From: Cladorhizidae sp. MBARI D1340-BT2
Lineage: Eukaryota; Porifera; Demospongiae; Poecilosclerida; Cladorhizidae
Direction of reading: 5' to 3'
NCBI GenBank assembly: GCA_028752905.1
Contig: JAQNBH010000007.1
Location: 15,032,759 to 15,096,758, forward strand
Length of the DNA stretch: 64,000 nucleotides
Below are positions 10,303-21,686 of this stretch, piece by piece (positions within the stretch are counted from its first letter, which is position 1; each line of letters starts with the position of its first letter). The notes under the pieces are model-generated. The model searched no databases. It was not told where the DNA came from and saw nothing but the letters and a program-made list of their open reading frames with translations. Made by a program: the position numbers and the translations under genes.

Positions 10303-11600
10303 AATTCTCTCTCGTCCAGCATTGTAAGAGAGTAATTGTGTTTTCGTGGTTGGTGTACTCACTGTCAGGTGTTGCTGGTCACATCTCATACACACTAGCC
10401 TCATGTTGCTGATGTTGTTAGAACTCAAGGATTGTTCTTATTATTACTTTTAGTATAATAATCATTAGTAATACATTTAGAAAATGCTTTTCTCGAGTGT
10501 AATCTATACTCGAGTGTAATCTTCCTTCTTTCTTGATCTTTGCGACAATTGGCCCTAAAGTTTTCTTTAGCATCACATCTCAGTGCTGACTTCCATGTTT
10601 TTAGCAGTATATATACTCCTTTTAAGCTCCGAATTGTCGTTTGATGGTTGTTGGTCTTTTTCCACTCATATCCACTCGGTGGTTGTGTAGAAGTTAGCTG
10701 TTGCAGCTGAAATGATATTTAGTCACAAGCCATATATATGGGCGCCTTTGGTTTTCTTCTGTTGGAATGTTCTGCCATCAGCTGATTTCTTCCTCTATTC
10801 AGCTGATTCAAATCTTGAATCAGGATTTGCTTAAACACTATATAATAATCGTTAGTAATAGATTTCTTTACAAATCATAGCACAGATGAGGTCTGCGAAG
10901 AGGAACTTTTGAATGCCTCATTTCACAAGGTGTGGTAACATATTAGGTTAGGAATTGTGGTGTGGACTGTGAAGACATCAGTAGTGAGCATGGCAAGTGG
11001 TTCAAGCATGGTCCGTCAAAAAAAAGGGGGGGGGAATAGTGGCGGTGAACTGAGTCATCTGTCTGTGTCCAGATACCTTTAAGAATCTGACTCGTTTTCT
11101 TCGCGTTCTTTCTATTGAAGTCTTTTAAAGAGGTGCCTGCCTGAAACACATCTGTTTTCACTGAACTGCATCTTACTGCATATAATGAACATTCTAATAA
11201 TAACAATAGTAATTGTTAATAATATAGTTATTGATGGGAGGAGAGTAGCAGACTGGAAGAATAGGTAGTTCACCCTTAACTGGTAAGAAAACGTTACCCC
11301 CTTAAGGCAACCAATGTTTTCTCTGTCTGGATAACACTTTTTGCTTTTGAATAATAATAATAACATAAATGGTAGTAGGTGAGACAATAAAAAATAAATG
11401 AAATGTCCTGTGGTGATTCGCAAGTGAAGGGCTTGAAATTACAGATGGATGCGCCATGATAACCCATTGGGGATTTGTTTCATTCATCGTCTTTGAGTGT
11501 TTGTTGGATTAGCAACATAGCCATGGTGATAGTTTGTAAAGCCATCCTTTTAGTCTTAAGATAACTGGACACATCAGTAATGTTGACTGTTGAGAAACTA
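10303..11600. other. Gene-free AT-rich sequence
   Basis: No ORF with recognisable content. A short duplicated phrase, tctcgagtgtaatctatact / ctcgagtgtaatcttcc, sits at about 10493-10522. Taataatcgttagtaatag-type phrases recur at 10458 and 10845. Confidence 0.5.
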
Positions 11601-12610
11601 TCTTTTCCTCTGTTGGCATCGGACCATCTGAATATAATTAGATAAATAGATAGATAGATAAATAGTAGTTCTTTGACTCGTTTTGAGATATGTAAGACAT
11701 TCTCAGTGATATAGTTACAGTACACCTACCTACCTTTTCCTCTGTTGGCATCGGACGATCTGAATATAAATAATGTGATGAAATAAATATAGACTGCTTA
11801 TTAGTAGAGTATAAATAAATAAATAAATATTCTTTTTCCTTGAAGGTATATGGGGCACAGCGCATTAAAAATCGAATTTGCCCGTCGTTTTGACTAGAAC
11901 ATTCGCAGATTTACCGTTGTTATTTACTGTTGTGAAGGTGGTTCAGTCCTGCTAACGATGTTAAGAAATTCAAGTTATAATGTGTACAGTACACCTACCT
12001 TTTCCTCTGTTGACATCGGACCATCTGAATATAGATAGAAAGATAGATTAATAGTAGTTCTTTGACTCGTTTTGAGATATATACACATTCTCAGTGATAT
12101 AGTCTGGAAAGCCAGCCTTCCTTTTAGTCTAAGGTAACAGGACACATCATGTTGACTGTTGAGAAACTAAAGTTGTAACTACCTTTTCCTCTGTTGGCAT
12201 CAGACCATCTGAATATAGGATGGGAGGAGAGTAGTGAACTGGAAGAATGGGAGGTATATATCTACGTTTTCTTTGGGTGTTTGTTGGATTGCCATCCTTT
12301 TTAGGCTTAAGATTACTACTGCACACATCAGTAATGTTCTGTGTGACTGTTGAGAAACTCAAGTTGTAATGTGTACAGTACACCTACCTACTTTTTCCTC
12401 TGTTGGCATCGGACGATCTGAATATAAATAATGTGATGAAATCAATACAGACTGCTTAGTAGTATAAATAAATAAATAAATATTTTTTTAAAGTCGTAGG
12501 CATTTTGCTTGAAGGTCCGGGCATGGTGGAGGTTGAGTAGTGAGTAAGGTTGGTTGTGCAGGAAGGGGCACAGCGCATAAAAAATCGAATTTGCTCGTCG
12601 TTTTGACTAG
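11601..12610. repeat. Shuffled dispersed-repeat cassette, five copies
   Basis: The phrase ttttcctctgttggcatcgg followed by a(c/g)catctgaatata occurs at about 11603, 11734, 12001, 12184 and 12395. Copies 2 and 5 share longer flanks on both sides, including acagtacacctacctac before and ataaataatgtgatgaaat after, and both are followed some 90-150 bp later by ggggcacagcgcat and tttgactagaac. This is a segmental duplication of about 0.65 kb overlain by smaller copies. No coding signal. Confidence 0.75.
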
Positions 12611-12814
12611 AACGTTTGCAGATTTTCTATCCTGGAGGTGAAATTTACAATTCTGCACTTGCAATTCTCCTGCATGCAGCAGGTTTTTTGCTTCTTTCAG
12701 GAAGGTTCTTTTTTTTTTCCTGGGAGGTGTGCTGATCAAAAAATGTTATTTCATTTGTTATGTATATTATTGTTTCTTTCCTACACAGATTACTCTCTTT
12801 TTTCCTCGTTGTAG

Positions 12815-12848
12815 GAGGAATCTGATGAATGGCTGAAGCCTGGTAGAG
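12815..12848 (+). other. Possible 34-nt micro-exon (weak)
   Basis: A pyrimidine-rich tract ending CTCGTTGTAG precedes 34 nt reading EESDEWLKPGR, followed by GTGAGA. A second candidate coding stretch with a donor-like gtaggc ends near 13171 (ESGLGGKIAADEVSLLL). Neither has a recognisable family, and the link between them is speculative. Confidence 0.22.
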
Positions 12849-12911
12849 GTGAGACTTCATTAGTTGATATCTTCACACTCAAATCAAATTCATCTCACGT
12901 ATGTGTTATAT

Positions 12912-13103
12912 ATATCTGATGGGATGGACAGGGAGAGATTTTCGGTGAGTGCCGTAGTTCTCAATATGATATGTTGATGGTGTACATTCGAGACTACATT
13001 AATCAGAAACAGAGAATGTAGTCCTTAAAGTAAGCCATCAACATCTTGTATTGAGAACTATGGACTCACCGAAAATCTCTCCCAACCATCTCGTCCGATG
13101 TAC
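12912..13103. mobile_element. Foldback/MITE-like element
   Basis: An inverted repeat centred near 13007. The outer arms begin GGGAGAGATTTTCGGTGAGT (12931) and end in its complement (13083). The arms continue inward through agttctcaatatgatatgttgatgg with a few mismatches and outward more weakly to about 12912/13103. The interior holds a second small palindrome (gactacatt ... aatgtagtc). No ORF. The single-hairpin form fits a foldback MITE or a hairpin transcript precursor. Confidence 0.8.
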
Positions 13104-13482
13104 AAATAATATGCTGAGAATGAATCTGGTTTGGGCGGGAAGATCGCTGCAGATGAGGTTTCACTTTTACTAGGTAGGCTCCATACATTTTACCTTCTTG
13201 GACAAGAACATCATTTTAAACATCAATATTTTTTACTCCACCATCTATTCAGCAGCACCATTTTACTCCACTATCTATTCCAGAACTCATTCATATTTAT
13301 TTGGACCACATGAATACCTAATGTCTGTTTGGCTCACTCACTCATAATTTCATTACATTTTTAATACATGCACAATATATTTTTAACCCTCCTTAAATTT
13401 TTCCGACAACATGTACACTCGGAATAAAAAATGGAGATCAGCCTCAATCTGTCTCGAAAGTGAGCTGCCCGTGCTCACTTTC

Positions 13483-13575
13483 CAATACCTCGTTTCCTGC
13501 TCACACTTGGGGTTGGGACTATAGCAAAAGAACTGGAATCGAGGTGCCTTATGTTGGATCTGTGACATACGTGCT
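13483..13575. repeat. Hairpin satellite, single partial unit (block 4)
   Basis: One partial reverse-orientation unit (cctcgtttcctgctcacact ... aatcgaggtgcc ... gacatacgtgctcaat). It passes without a gap into the 21-bp minisatellite. Confidence 0.85.
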
Positions 13576-13792
13576 CAATACCACCATTGTACAACCCAAT
13601 ACCACCATTGTACAACCCAATACCACCATTGTACAACCCAATACCACCATTGTTGTACAACTCAATACCACCATTGTACAACCCAATACCACCATTGTAC
13701 AACCCAATACCACCAATGTTGGACCCAATACCACCATTGTAAAACCTAAATACCACCATTGTTGGACCCAATACCACCATTGTACAACCTAA
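13576..13792. repeat. 21-bp minisatellite, array 2
   Basis: About ten copies of ataccaccattgtacaaccc plus a, the reverse complement of the array at 7797. One copy has a 3-bp insertion and others have ttggaccca in place of tacaaccca. Confidence 0.93.
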
Positions 13793-13899
13793 TATAAATG
13801 GGAAGTGATAAAGTGCAAGGTATGAAATGGGCTTCATTCTGATATCAAAATAATTTCCATACGATGTAATGTAAACAATCAGGACACGCTATATGTATG

Positions 13900-14066
13900 T
13901 TAGATACACACCAATGTACACCGCCCATTCATTGCGCTGTTAGATACAAACCAATGAATGGGAAGGGGAGTACATTGATGTGTACCTATCATATAGCGCA
14001 ATGAATGGGGGGGGGGGGGGGGGGGGACATTGGCGTGGGCCTATAGCGACACCAATGAATGGGGGG
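13900..14066. repeat. Degenerate repeat with G20 homopolymer
   Basis: The phrase ccaatgaatggg recurs (about 13951, 14054, with relatives at 13926 and 13999), and a run of 20 G occupies 14007-14026. The exact G-run length is the kind of feature that sequencing often gets wrong. Confidence 0.75.
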
Positions 14067-14259
14067 GTTCATTATATCTCTACATTAATTAATAATGCAA
14101 TGACTACCATTACTGATTAATTAGGAGGGTTTGCACCTCTATATCGGTACTTCTGTACCCATTTATAATTTATATGCACTCTATCCATGAATTTAGAAGA
14201 TGTGACAGTATATATAATAATAAGACACAAGTTACAATCTGATAATACTACTATATATG

Positions 14260-15201
14260 TCACTTATTGCACTCTCTCATAATGTATTCTAACAACGAGT
14301 TCTGCTCCAAATAAGTTTGTGTTGAACACGGATAATTAGCGATCTGATGAAATCGAATAATGTTATTTTTAAAATCCATATTAGACCTTAATAGTACAGT
14401 TGGGTGACTAGTCCCGATTAGAAGTCCATAGCACACTAGTGTTTCCATTTCATCCAAGGTTTTTCGGTTGGAATAAGTCAAGCTCTTAAACCAAGATGAG
14501 ATGGTTGCTACTACCATGGAGGCCTTCAGTTGGTCAAGCACTCCCTTTATTGCCACTGCTTGATTTTTGCAGTCAACATTAGCAGAATTGATTTTCCCGA
14601 GCAGAACAGCATTAGCCCTCCTTCCCATAAGCTGAATATCGCCTCCTCCAGAAAATGGTGAAAAATCAGATCCATAAAATGGTGAAAAATCAGATTCCTT
14701 ATAACCCAAATTGCATTGTACTCCATGGTAATTCGATTCCACAAAACTGTTCAGTGCTACAAACAAAGATAGATTTCTTTTTGATTCAGATGTCATCTCA
14801 GGATTTAACGCCACATTCCGATATGTGTGGGTAACACTCCTGGTCGGACCCCACCTGGTCGGACCCCAAAATGAATTCACCAAATTACATGACATGTCCG
14901 AAGAAGGAGGAATAATGAAATCATCCAGAATCTCAGTGCGGCTTAACTTTCGGTGCTGCGACGATTTGGTACAAGAACATGCTGTTTGTTTATTATAGAG
15001 AAAAATGGCGTATAATCCCCCCCAGGCACCATGTATTTCAAAATGTCCTCCTTCCGTAATTTCTGGAAAGGTAATAGACGGATTTTGTAAACGAAAGAGT
15101 CTCTTCATAATTTTCTTCGAGCAAATATCATAACTCATAGGAATTTTTATCACTTTAGAAAATGGCTTCATTCCAAAAAATATCACTCGGACATTAGAGA
15201 C
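14260..15201 (-). CDS. Unrecognised protein, terminal exon
   Basis: An open frame of 313 codons begins at a good acceptor (minus strand TTTCTTTTAG, AG at 15203-15202) in phase 0 with VSNVRVIFFGMKPF and runs to a stop at 14260. The frame is open from the acceptor, so this is better read as a 3' exon than as a gene starting at the GTG at 15186. I do not recognise a family. Visible features are a GGGDIQLMG stretch, VDCKNQ about 25 residues later, a hydrophobic segment KASMVVATISSWF, and two in-frame duplications (DFSPFYG/DFSPFSG and GPTRWGPTRS). The order D...(D/E)xK-like is compatible with, but does not establish, a nuclease-like fold. The coiled-coil exons at 16722-17314 end in the matching phase and could belong to the same gene. 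Confidence 0.5.
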   Translation of the reverse strand, partial: VSNVRVIFFGMKPFSKVIKIPMSYDICSKKIMKRLFRLQNPSITFPEITEGGHFEIHGAWGGLYAIFLYNKQTACSCTKSSQHRKLSRTEILDDFIIPPSSDMSCNLVNSFWGPTRWGPTRSVTHTYRNVALNPEMTSESKRNLSLFVALNSFVESNYHGVQCNLGYKESDFSPFYGSDFSPFSGGGDIQLMGRRANAVLLGKINSANVDCKNQAVAIKGVLDQLKASMVVATISSWFKSLTYSNRKTLDEMETLVCYGLLIGTSHPTVLLRSNMDFKNNIIRFHQIANYPCSTQTYLEQNSLLEYIMRECNK

Positions 15202-15341
15202 CTAAAAGAAAGAGACAATTAACAATTATTAATGGAAAAAGAGAGAATTATTAATGGGAAAAAGAGAGAATTATTAATGGTAAAAGAGACGATTATTAAT
15301 GTTCGTTTCATACCGTTTCCATATCAAGAACTTCAAGACCA

Positions 15342-15390
15342 CCATCACCACCATCATCACCACCATCATCACCACCATCATCACCACCAT
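15342..15390. repeat. (CAT/CAC)n microsatellite
   Basis: A run of caccatcatcac-type triplets, preceded by three copies of a gagaattattaatgg-type unit (15240-15300). The poly-His ORF across it is a by-product. Confidence 0.9.
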
Positions 15391-15600
15391 CCTCCTGTAC
15401 CGTATAATGGAATCATGAATTAATAGGTGTTGGCTTGAATGTATAGAGGTACATGTAGAGCAACGTGTCCAACTAGAATCCTAGTGGGAACACTGCAATG
15501 TAGCACCAAGGTTCATTTAATTAAGGGGGGACTGTACCGCGAACACGCCAATGCCACGATTGACATTGATCCCTAAGTCATCCAGGCAATCTAAATCAGC

Positions 15601-15870
15601 ATGTTTGTTCCTGAATGCATGCACACACACCTACTAGGACCACATCCATTCCTGCATGCACACACACCTACTAGGACCACACCCATTCCAGCATGCATGC
15701 ACACTCACACACTTACTAGGACCACACACCTACTAGGTCCACATGACACACACCCTCTGCCATGTTCAAGCTGTACATCCAGGCCACACCCATTCATGCA
15801 TGCACGCACGCACAAACACCTACTAGGAGCACACCCAATCCTGCATGCATGCACATTGAAAGCGAGTACA
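15601..15870. repeat. Degenerate tandem repeat (~40-50 bp)
   Basis: About six imperfect copies of tgcatgcacacacacctact followed by aggaccacacccattcc. The unit length varies because of internal ca and gcac slippage. Confidence 0.8.
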
Positions 15871-15964
15871 CGTGGAACTCTTACGACTGTGCCAGGAAAC
15901 TATTTTAGCCAAGCAGCTGCATTCGTTCATTTAACCGTTTTCACGCCGTAGTCCTCACTTAAAC

Positions 15965-16570
15965 TGTGTTTCTATATGTCCAGCTTTAACTGTTTACTTT
16001 TGCATATGCATCTCCAACCATGCAGTAATAATATATTAAGTTTAATGAGTGACTATGTAGAAGTCAATATATAGAGGTTGATATATAGAGAGCTGGGCTG
16101 AACTAGGAGGACCTGCTGGACTAACTAAGATGCCCCTATAACTGTATTTCTATATGTCCAGCTTTAACTGTTTACTTTTTCATATGTATCTCCAAACATG
16201 CAGTAATAAAATATTAAGTTCTCTAAGTGAATATATAGAAGTCAGTATATAGAGGTTGATATATACAGGGCTGGGCTGGCTTGTTTGATTAACTAGGACG
16301 ACCAGCTGGATTAACTTAGATACCCCTATAACTGTATTTCTATATGTCCACCTTTGTTTACTTTTGCATATGCATCTCCAACCATGTACAGTAATAATAT
16401 AGTTTATGAGTGAATATGTAGAAGTCAATATATAGAGGTTGATATATAGAGAGCTGGGCTGAACTAGGAGGACCCACTGGACTAACTAAGATGCCCCTAT
16501 AACTGTATTTCTATATGTCCAGCTTTAACTGTTTACTTTTTCATATGTATCTCCAAACATGCAGTCTCAC
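15965..16570. repeat. ~180-bp tandem repeat, 3.4 copies
   Basis: The phrase ctgt(g/a)tttctatatgtcc starts at 15965, 16142, 16333 and 16503, so spacing is 177, 191 and 170 bp. Each unit also has gtagaagtcaatatatagag and ctgggctg. Copies 2 and 3 differ by small indels. Confidence 0.9.
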
Positions 16571-16721
16571 ATAGCCTAGGGGCCTGGTGTCGCTAATCTT
16601 ATGTTGTACAATGTAGTCACAATATTCTATTTGCTGCACATCTGCACAAATATTCCACTCAACCATAAAGAAAAAGCATGGTGTGACTTGGAGTTCCCAT
16701 GCCTAGACAACTACTACAAAC

Positions 16722-17314
16722 CTTCATTCCAGAGGTGCCAGCATCATCATCATCATCATCATGTGACTCATCATCTGACTCATATTGTAGTTTTCTCTTC
16801 CGCAAGTTCCGCAACTTCTCTATTACATACAAATAATGATCAATATAAAACTAGGAATGAATACCCTTCCAGGACGTCCACCACCTCATCATTGGAGTGG
16901 GGAATCCTGAGGTGAGAATTTAAGAGTGTACGAGTGCAATTTGGGGGGGAAATTGCACTTACAACACAACAGGGCTAGGGCTAGAATGCAGATATAGTTA
17001 ATGTAATTATGTATGGAGTCACCAACATCATTTGGAGTGTGGAATCCTGAGGTGAGAAAGAAATCGACACATGGTACATGGTACAATTACTTACCCAGCT
17101 GCACCTTCAACTTTCTCTCGCGCTCCTTGGACTCCTTCGACTCTCTCTCATGCTCCTTCTCGCGCTGCTTGGACTCCTTCGACTCTCTCTCATGCTCCTT
17201 CTCGCGCTGCTTGGACTCCTTCGACTCTCTCTCACGCTCCTCCTTCAACTCATCCAACAATTTACTCATCTCCTCCATAGTTTCCATACTGCTGAGGCAC
17301 TTAGAGATCGGATG
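16722..17314 (-). CDS. Coiled-coil protein fragment, two exons
   Basis: Exon 17314-17095 follows a TGTCTCCTTAG acceptor and ends at GTAAGT. It reads HPISKCLSSMETMEEMSKLL, then a 14-residue unit ERESKESKQREKEH repeated twice with a third variant, which is strongly helical and charged. Exon 16819-16722 joins in phase and continues EKLRNLRKRKLQYESDDESH, an Asp run encoded by a gat microsatellite, and AGTSGMK before a GTTTGT donor. A short alternative exon starts at 17048 after another good acceptor and also fits the phase. It is probably a nuclear or cytoskeletal-type charged protein; no family is recognised. Confidence 0.5.
16933..16959. repeat. Perfect palindrome with G7 loop
   Basis: AGTGCAATTT, seven G, AAATTGCACT. 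It matches the palindrome at 9224-9245. It lies in the intron of the coiled-coil gene, next to a duplicated ggaatcctgag|gtgaga phrase (16902 and 17041). Confidence 0.85.
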
Positions 17315-19290
17315 CTAAGGAGACAGGATGTGGATGGCTAAGGCCACTAATACAAATGGAAATAAATAATGTAAACTTAAAAACCTATTTAATGTAGCAT
17401 TTGACACCTTCTCCTTCTCCTACATGGGGATAGAGAGATACTTGGATTTTTATTTATTCACCATGAGCAGCAAAATGATTGAACACTGTCCAAGCAACCC
17501 CAACCCCACCCTCCCTCCCCACTTACCAGCGGCAGCTCCTAGTTATTCGAGATTAAACGTACTGACAGTAGTGTGATCAAAATAGGGGAGGTACAAGGCT
17601 AGTTTGTGGTGTGCTGATTGGCTGACCTGTACAAGGCTAGTTTGTGGTGTGATTGGCTGACCTGCCAACCACCCATCCAACCACCTATTCTAATAAAGCA
17701 CTTACATGTTCATTGGCTATTGTACTGAGTAAAGCATGACCTTTGTTTTTAGTCTGCGATAGCAAAAAAATAATAAAAAAATCTGGGGTAGCCATACCGA
17801 AATCCCCAACCAATGGTCATTGGACCAGAATGTTCAGTGGACATCACATACAGGAATGGTTGGTTGGTTAGCAGCACGTTCGCCGACCCACATCCTATCA
17901 GTTTACCACATCATAGCCTGCCCTAGCATGATCTCACAGCACATGACTAGGTGTGTCAGCTCTATGGGGACACACAAGGTAGGTTAAAGTAGGTTGTATG
18001 GGGACACACACTGTCACAATCACTTGAGTCAGGTTGAAAATAGCTCTATGGGGACACACACTGTCTGAAACTAACACAGAAGAGATCATACGTCTGAACT
18101 ACAGAATTACGTAAGGGCACTAAAAACTACTTGAATAGCTTACAAAACGGTCGGAGAGCAGCTGAGCACACACCAGGAGTCACCCCAGGCTAGCTCACAA
18201 CCAGATGCATGGGAGGAGGATTTTTGCTCATACATTTAGAGTAAATACTCAGCTAGCTGTTAAAACAATGAGGGAACAAGTAATGCAAGTAATGCACCAG
18301 ACCCTGATAATGGGTCTCTTGGACTGCTATAATATTGGATGTGGCTGATTGGTAACCTGCTAACCAAATGCACATTGATTAGTTCACATTGATTAGTTTG
18401 TGGTGTGCCAATTGGCTGACCTGCCAACCACCACCCATTGTCACTACATGTTTGACAATGTTCGTGGGCTATTTATAGAGCAGGGTTATTTATATAGAGT
18501 GCACCAGAAGGAGTCTTAAGGAGCTCCTAAGGTAAGGCCTGTCCCAAGGCAAAAACACACAGCAGGAGTCCAGTGGTACATGCCAATCATGCTGTTAATA
18601 AACACATTCAGCGAATGTTACCATGGACCTTCATTTAGCTAGAGCCAGAGCCATTGGCCATTTGAAATACTCAGTCACTTATTGAGCTTGTAAAGTTGAC
18701 CCGAGAGCTGATAGAAGCTGTACACCAACTATGATGGCTGGTCTGCTAGTGGTCGGCCTGAGCTGAGCTGAATTAAAGTTAACCTCACTCACACTCACCC
18801 ACACTTGCCCTGACATTTTGGCGCCACACTATTTTGGTGCCACGCTATTTTGGCTACCCCATGATACCATAACCATTGAAAATAACATCAGACACACTGG
18901 CGAGTTAGCACCATCACCCTGAAGGACTCAACATCTCAACATTTGCAAATCATGATGGAGAATGGTTGCTAGAGAAGGTGCTGGATAAACTTACCAAGTA
19001 ATGAGCAAGTGGCGAGCAGATAGAGAGCGCTGTGGCGAGCAGATAGAGAGCAGTGTGGCAGGTAGAGAGCGGTGGCGAGCAGGTAGGAGCGGTGGCGAGC
19101 AGATAGAGGACACACCAGGAGTCAATTCAACTAGGACACAACAGAGAAACATGGGTAGTCACGCGTCAGTGTTTCGTGTGCATGCGCGAGCGTTCAGTTA
19201 CACGGATCCGCCCCCGACTCGTTGTTGCAGACAGTAGTGTCAATAATATTTTACTGTAATACTATTTCATTGTGTGTTGTTTATTGTTTA
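17315..19290. other. Dispersed short repeats, no supported gene
   Basis: Contains direct repeats of gtacaaggctagtttgtggt (about 17589 and 17630), ctatggggacacacac-type phrases (17963, 17999, 18043), and short copies of gtggcgagcagatagagagc at 19010-19105. The interval 18410-18625 reappears in reverse complement at about 26300-26500, and the gcgagcag array is the reverse complement of the one at 25130-25410. Confidence 0.65.
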
Positions 19291-19434
19291 AGTAAGTAGT
19301 CTTGGGTAGCCATACAGAAAACACCAACCCTGTTCAAGGGGAGCTTTTAGTTGGCATAATTATAAATACAGTTTGCTAGTCTTTCAATTGTTGTCTAGGG
19401 ATCTCTTGGATCTCTTGGCTATGGAGCTGATATA
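19291..19434. repeat. Segmental duplication, copy 1, left part
   Basis: From agtaagtagtcttgggtagc to gagctgatata this matches 26629-26772. The match resumes at 22642 after a 3.2-kb insertion and runs to about 23152. Confidence 0.9.
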
Positions 19435-20140
19435 TGTGACAGGATCTGAGAAAAGGGCCCTTATCCCTAAAATTAGATTTCCCCCATTATTGGTATGGGG
19501 TTAAAGTTCCAAAAAAGCTAAGCAGAATGGAACTTGAACCATACCTTGATCTGGAGCCGTTTTAATGTTATAGACCTTTTCATTCCATTTCCTCCCCCAC
19601 ACCCGAAATGAGAAAAAACGTTTCCAAAGTCATGCGCAATTTTTGTGGGAATTCTCACGTGAAACTCCGTGTCACGAACCAGTGACGTCATAATTTAATT
19701 AATTTCTCTCCGCATGGCTAAGACACGATACGCACAGGCTCTCAGTTCTGTCAGTCACACGTAACTAACTGAGGCAGCCCTTTGGCATTCTGGCTTGACT
19801 TACAGCTAAAGAACAAGAGAAGGAACCACTGGAGTGTTTTACAGAAGGTATGTTAGCCTAAAAATTATCTTTTAAAAGGTGTTAAAATGTTTTGCTAGCT
19901 AAACTACTAGTTTTCTTGTTTCCTTCTTTACATAGCTTTAGCTATGGTTATTTTCTTTGGCGCTAGGTTGGGACTAAGCCATGAATGTAGAGTATTACTC
20001 AGTGTATCTGTTTTGTTGCAAATCTATTGTGCATGTGAGGGTGTGGTCCATTTCTCTGTGCACATAGCTAGCTCTATTATGATAGCACTGGAGCTGAACT
20101 CTATCGTGATTATGCTGGAGCTGAATCAGACCTAAAGCTG

Positions 20141-21442
20141 GGATCAATTCACATATACGGCCAGTAGCCGCGTGAAATTCGTGCGCGTGTAATTAACTTA
20201 AAATAAATAATTAACTAAAAGCATAGCACAACCAGGTGTTAATGGACTATCATCCTTTGAAGACATTAATGAGAGTATTACTGAATATATAATTGCCAAT
20301 TGCCTATCATCCTTTGAAGACTCATCCTTTGAAGACATTAATGAGAGTATTACTGAATATAGACTCTGGACTATCATCCTTTGAATGAATATACACTCAG
20401 CATTAGTTATGTTTCTTGGTTCTACATAGATTAAAGCTCAGGCAATGGGTCCTGCTAATGTATCTGTGGTCTCGGGAGTATCCTGTATGCGAGGCAAGCC
20501 GAGATGCTGGCATCAGTCCACAAAGAGGGGTGGATATCTACCAGTGGCTGAGGGAAGTCTGTTCAACTAAGGCGCCAATTGTGCTCGGAGGGGTGGTGCA
20601 AATCGATGAATCGCTCTTCCGACACAAACCAAAGGTTTATAGACAGATATAGTATATTTAGAAACCTACTTACTTTACCTTATCTACTTTACCTTATCTT
20701 ATCTTACCTTATCTGGATCCCATTATCTTACTTTACCTAATCTAACATACAGCACCACAGAGGCAGACCTCCAGCCCAAGAAGTCTGGGTGTTCGGAATG
20801 GTCGACATCTCGACCTCACCAGCCTTGGGATACATGCAGGAAGTGGCGAAAAGAGATGCGGCCACCCTACTGCCCATCATACAAGCCCATATTGCACCCA
20901 ACACAGTCATCCACTCAGACCAGTGGAGGGCTTATAACCAAGTTTGATCGCTTGCTGGTGTCTCTAGCCACCAAACTGTCAACCATTCCCTGCATTTTGT
21001 AGACCCTGGGTCGGGTACCCATAGACAAAACATTGAGTCGTATTGGAATAGAGTAAAGACCAAACTGAAGAGGATGAAAGGATGCCATCCACATCAGACT
21101 GGAAGCTACCAGGATGAATTTATGTGGCGAGAGCGGCATGGACAGTCAAAACACATTGCTATAATGTTAAATATAAGTCAGCAATACCCTGAATGAATGA
21201 TATGATAATGAAATGTATGTATAAAATAAGAATTGGATGGGAATAAGAATTGGATGGGAATAAGAATTGATAACAATTATAAAATATATAACAATTGAAT
21301 TATAGCAACAATTGAATTAAAAAACAGATGGGCCATTAATTAAGTTCCATTAACAGCTATGCTTTTAGTTAATTATTTATTTTAAGTTAATTACACGCGC
21401 ACGAATTTCACGCGGCTACTGGCCGTATATGTGAATTGATCC
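20141..21442 (+). mobile_element. Merlin (ISXO2-like) DNA transposon
   Basis: 87-bp perfect terminal inverted repeats (20141-20227 and 21356-21442) begin GGATCAATTCACATATACGG. They are flanked by an 8-bp target duplication, taaagctg (20133-20140 and 21443-21450). Terminal repeats starting GG and 8-9 bp duplications are typical of Merlin. The element is 1302 bp and encodes an ISXO2-type transposase with one stop. The identical terminal repeats indicate a fairly recent arrival. Confidence 0.93.
20430..21196 (+). pseudogene. Merlin/ISXO2-like DDE transposase, one in-frame stop
   Basis: The enzyme would cut and rejoin the Merlin ends. Exon 20430-20634 encodes an N-terminal helical region, SPQRGVDIYQWLREVC, and GGVVQIDESLF with the first catalytic Asp. 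A short intron (GTTTAT donor at 20635, acceptor ending ACATACAG at 20752) leads to exon 20753-21196, with HHRGRPPAQEVWVFGMVD, HSDQWRAY (second Asp) and NIESYWNRVK (catalytic Glu). A TGA at 20945-20947 interrupts the frame between the second Asp and the Glu. Upstream, 20238-20365 contains a duplicated LSSFEDINESITEY coding-like stretch that may be a first exon. The family call is secure; the copy is probably inactive because of the stop. Confidence 0.88.
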
Positions 21443-21686
21443 TAAAGCTGGTTTTTAGAGCTGCATGCACCTATTGCTAACTATAAAGCTGTATATATTT
21501 TTTTGATTTTTAAGCAGTAGCTATACACTAGCCCCCGTAACCAGGTATAAGAATGGAGAGTGGATGATAGGTTTTGAAATGTTTTACAAATCATGTGTAC
21601 TCGACAATCTTATTGGGGTAAACATTGCATGCACTATTATAAGAACAGTATGAAGTGATAAAAAGTAATACCTACACACTACAAGT

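Noticed and set aside
14007..14026. Run of 20 G as a possible quadruplex regulator
   Set aside because: Isolated homopolymer in a repeat with no gene nearby; length may be a sequencing artefact.
15232..15423. Poly-His ORF
   Set aside because: Produced by a CAT/CAC microsatellite; no homology or splice support.
19640..19700. gtgacgtcat as a CRE promoter element inside the TA-flanked transposon
   Set aside because: A single 8-10 bp match with no defined transcript start; insufficient evidence.
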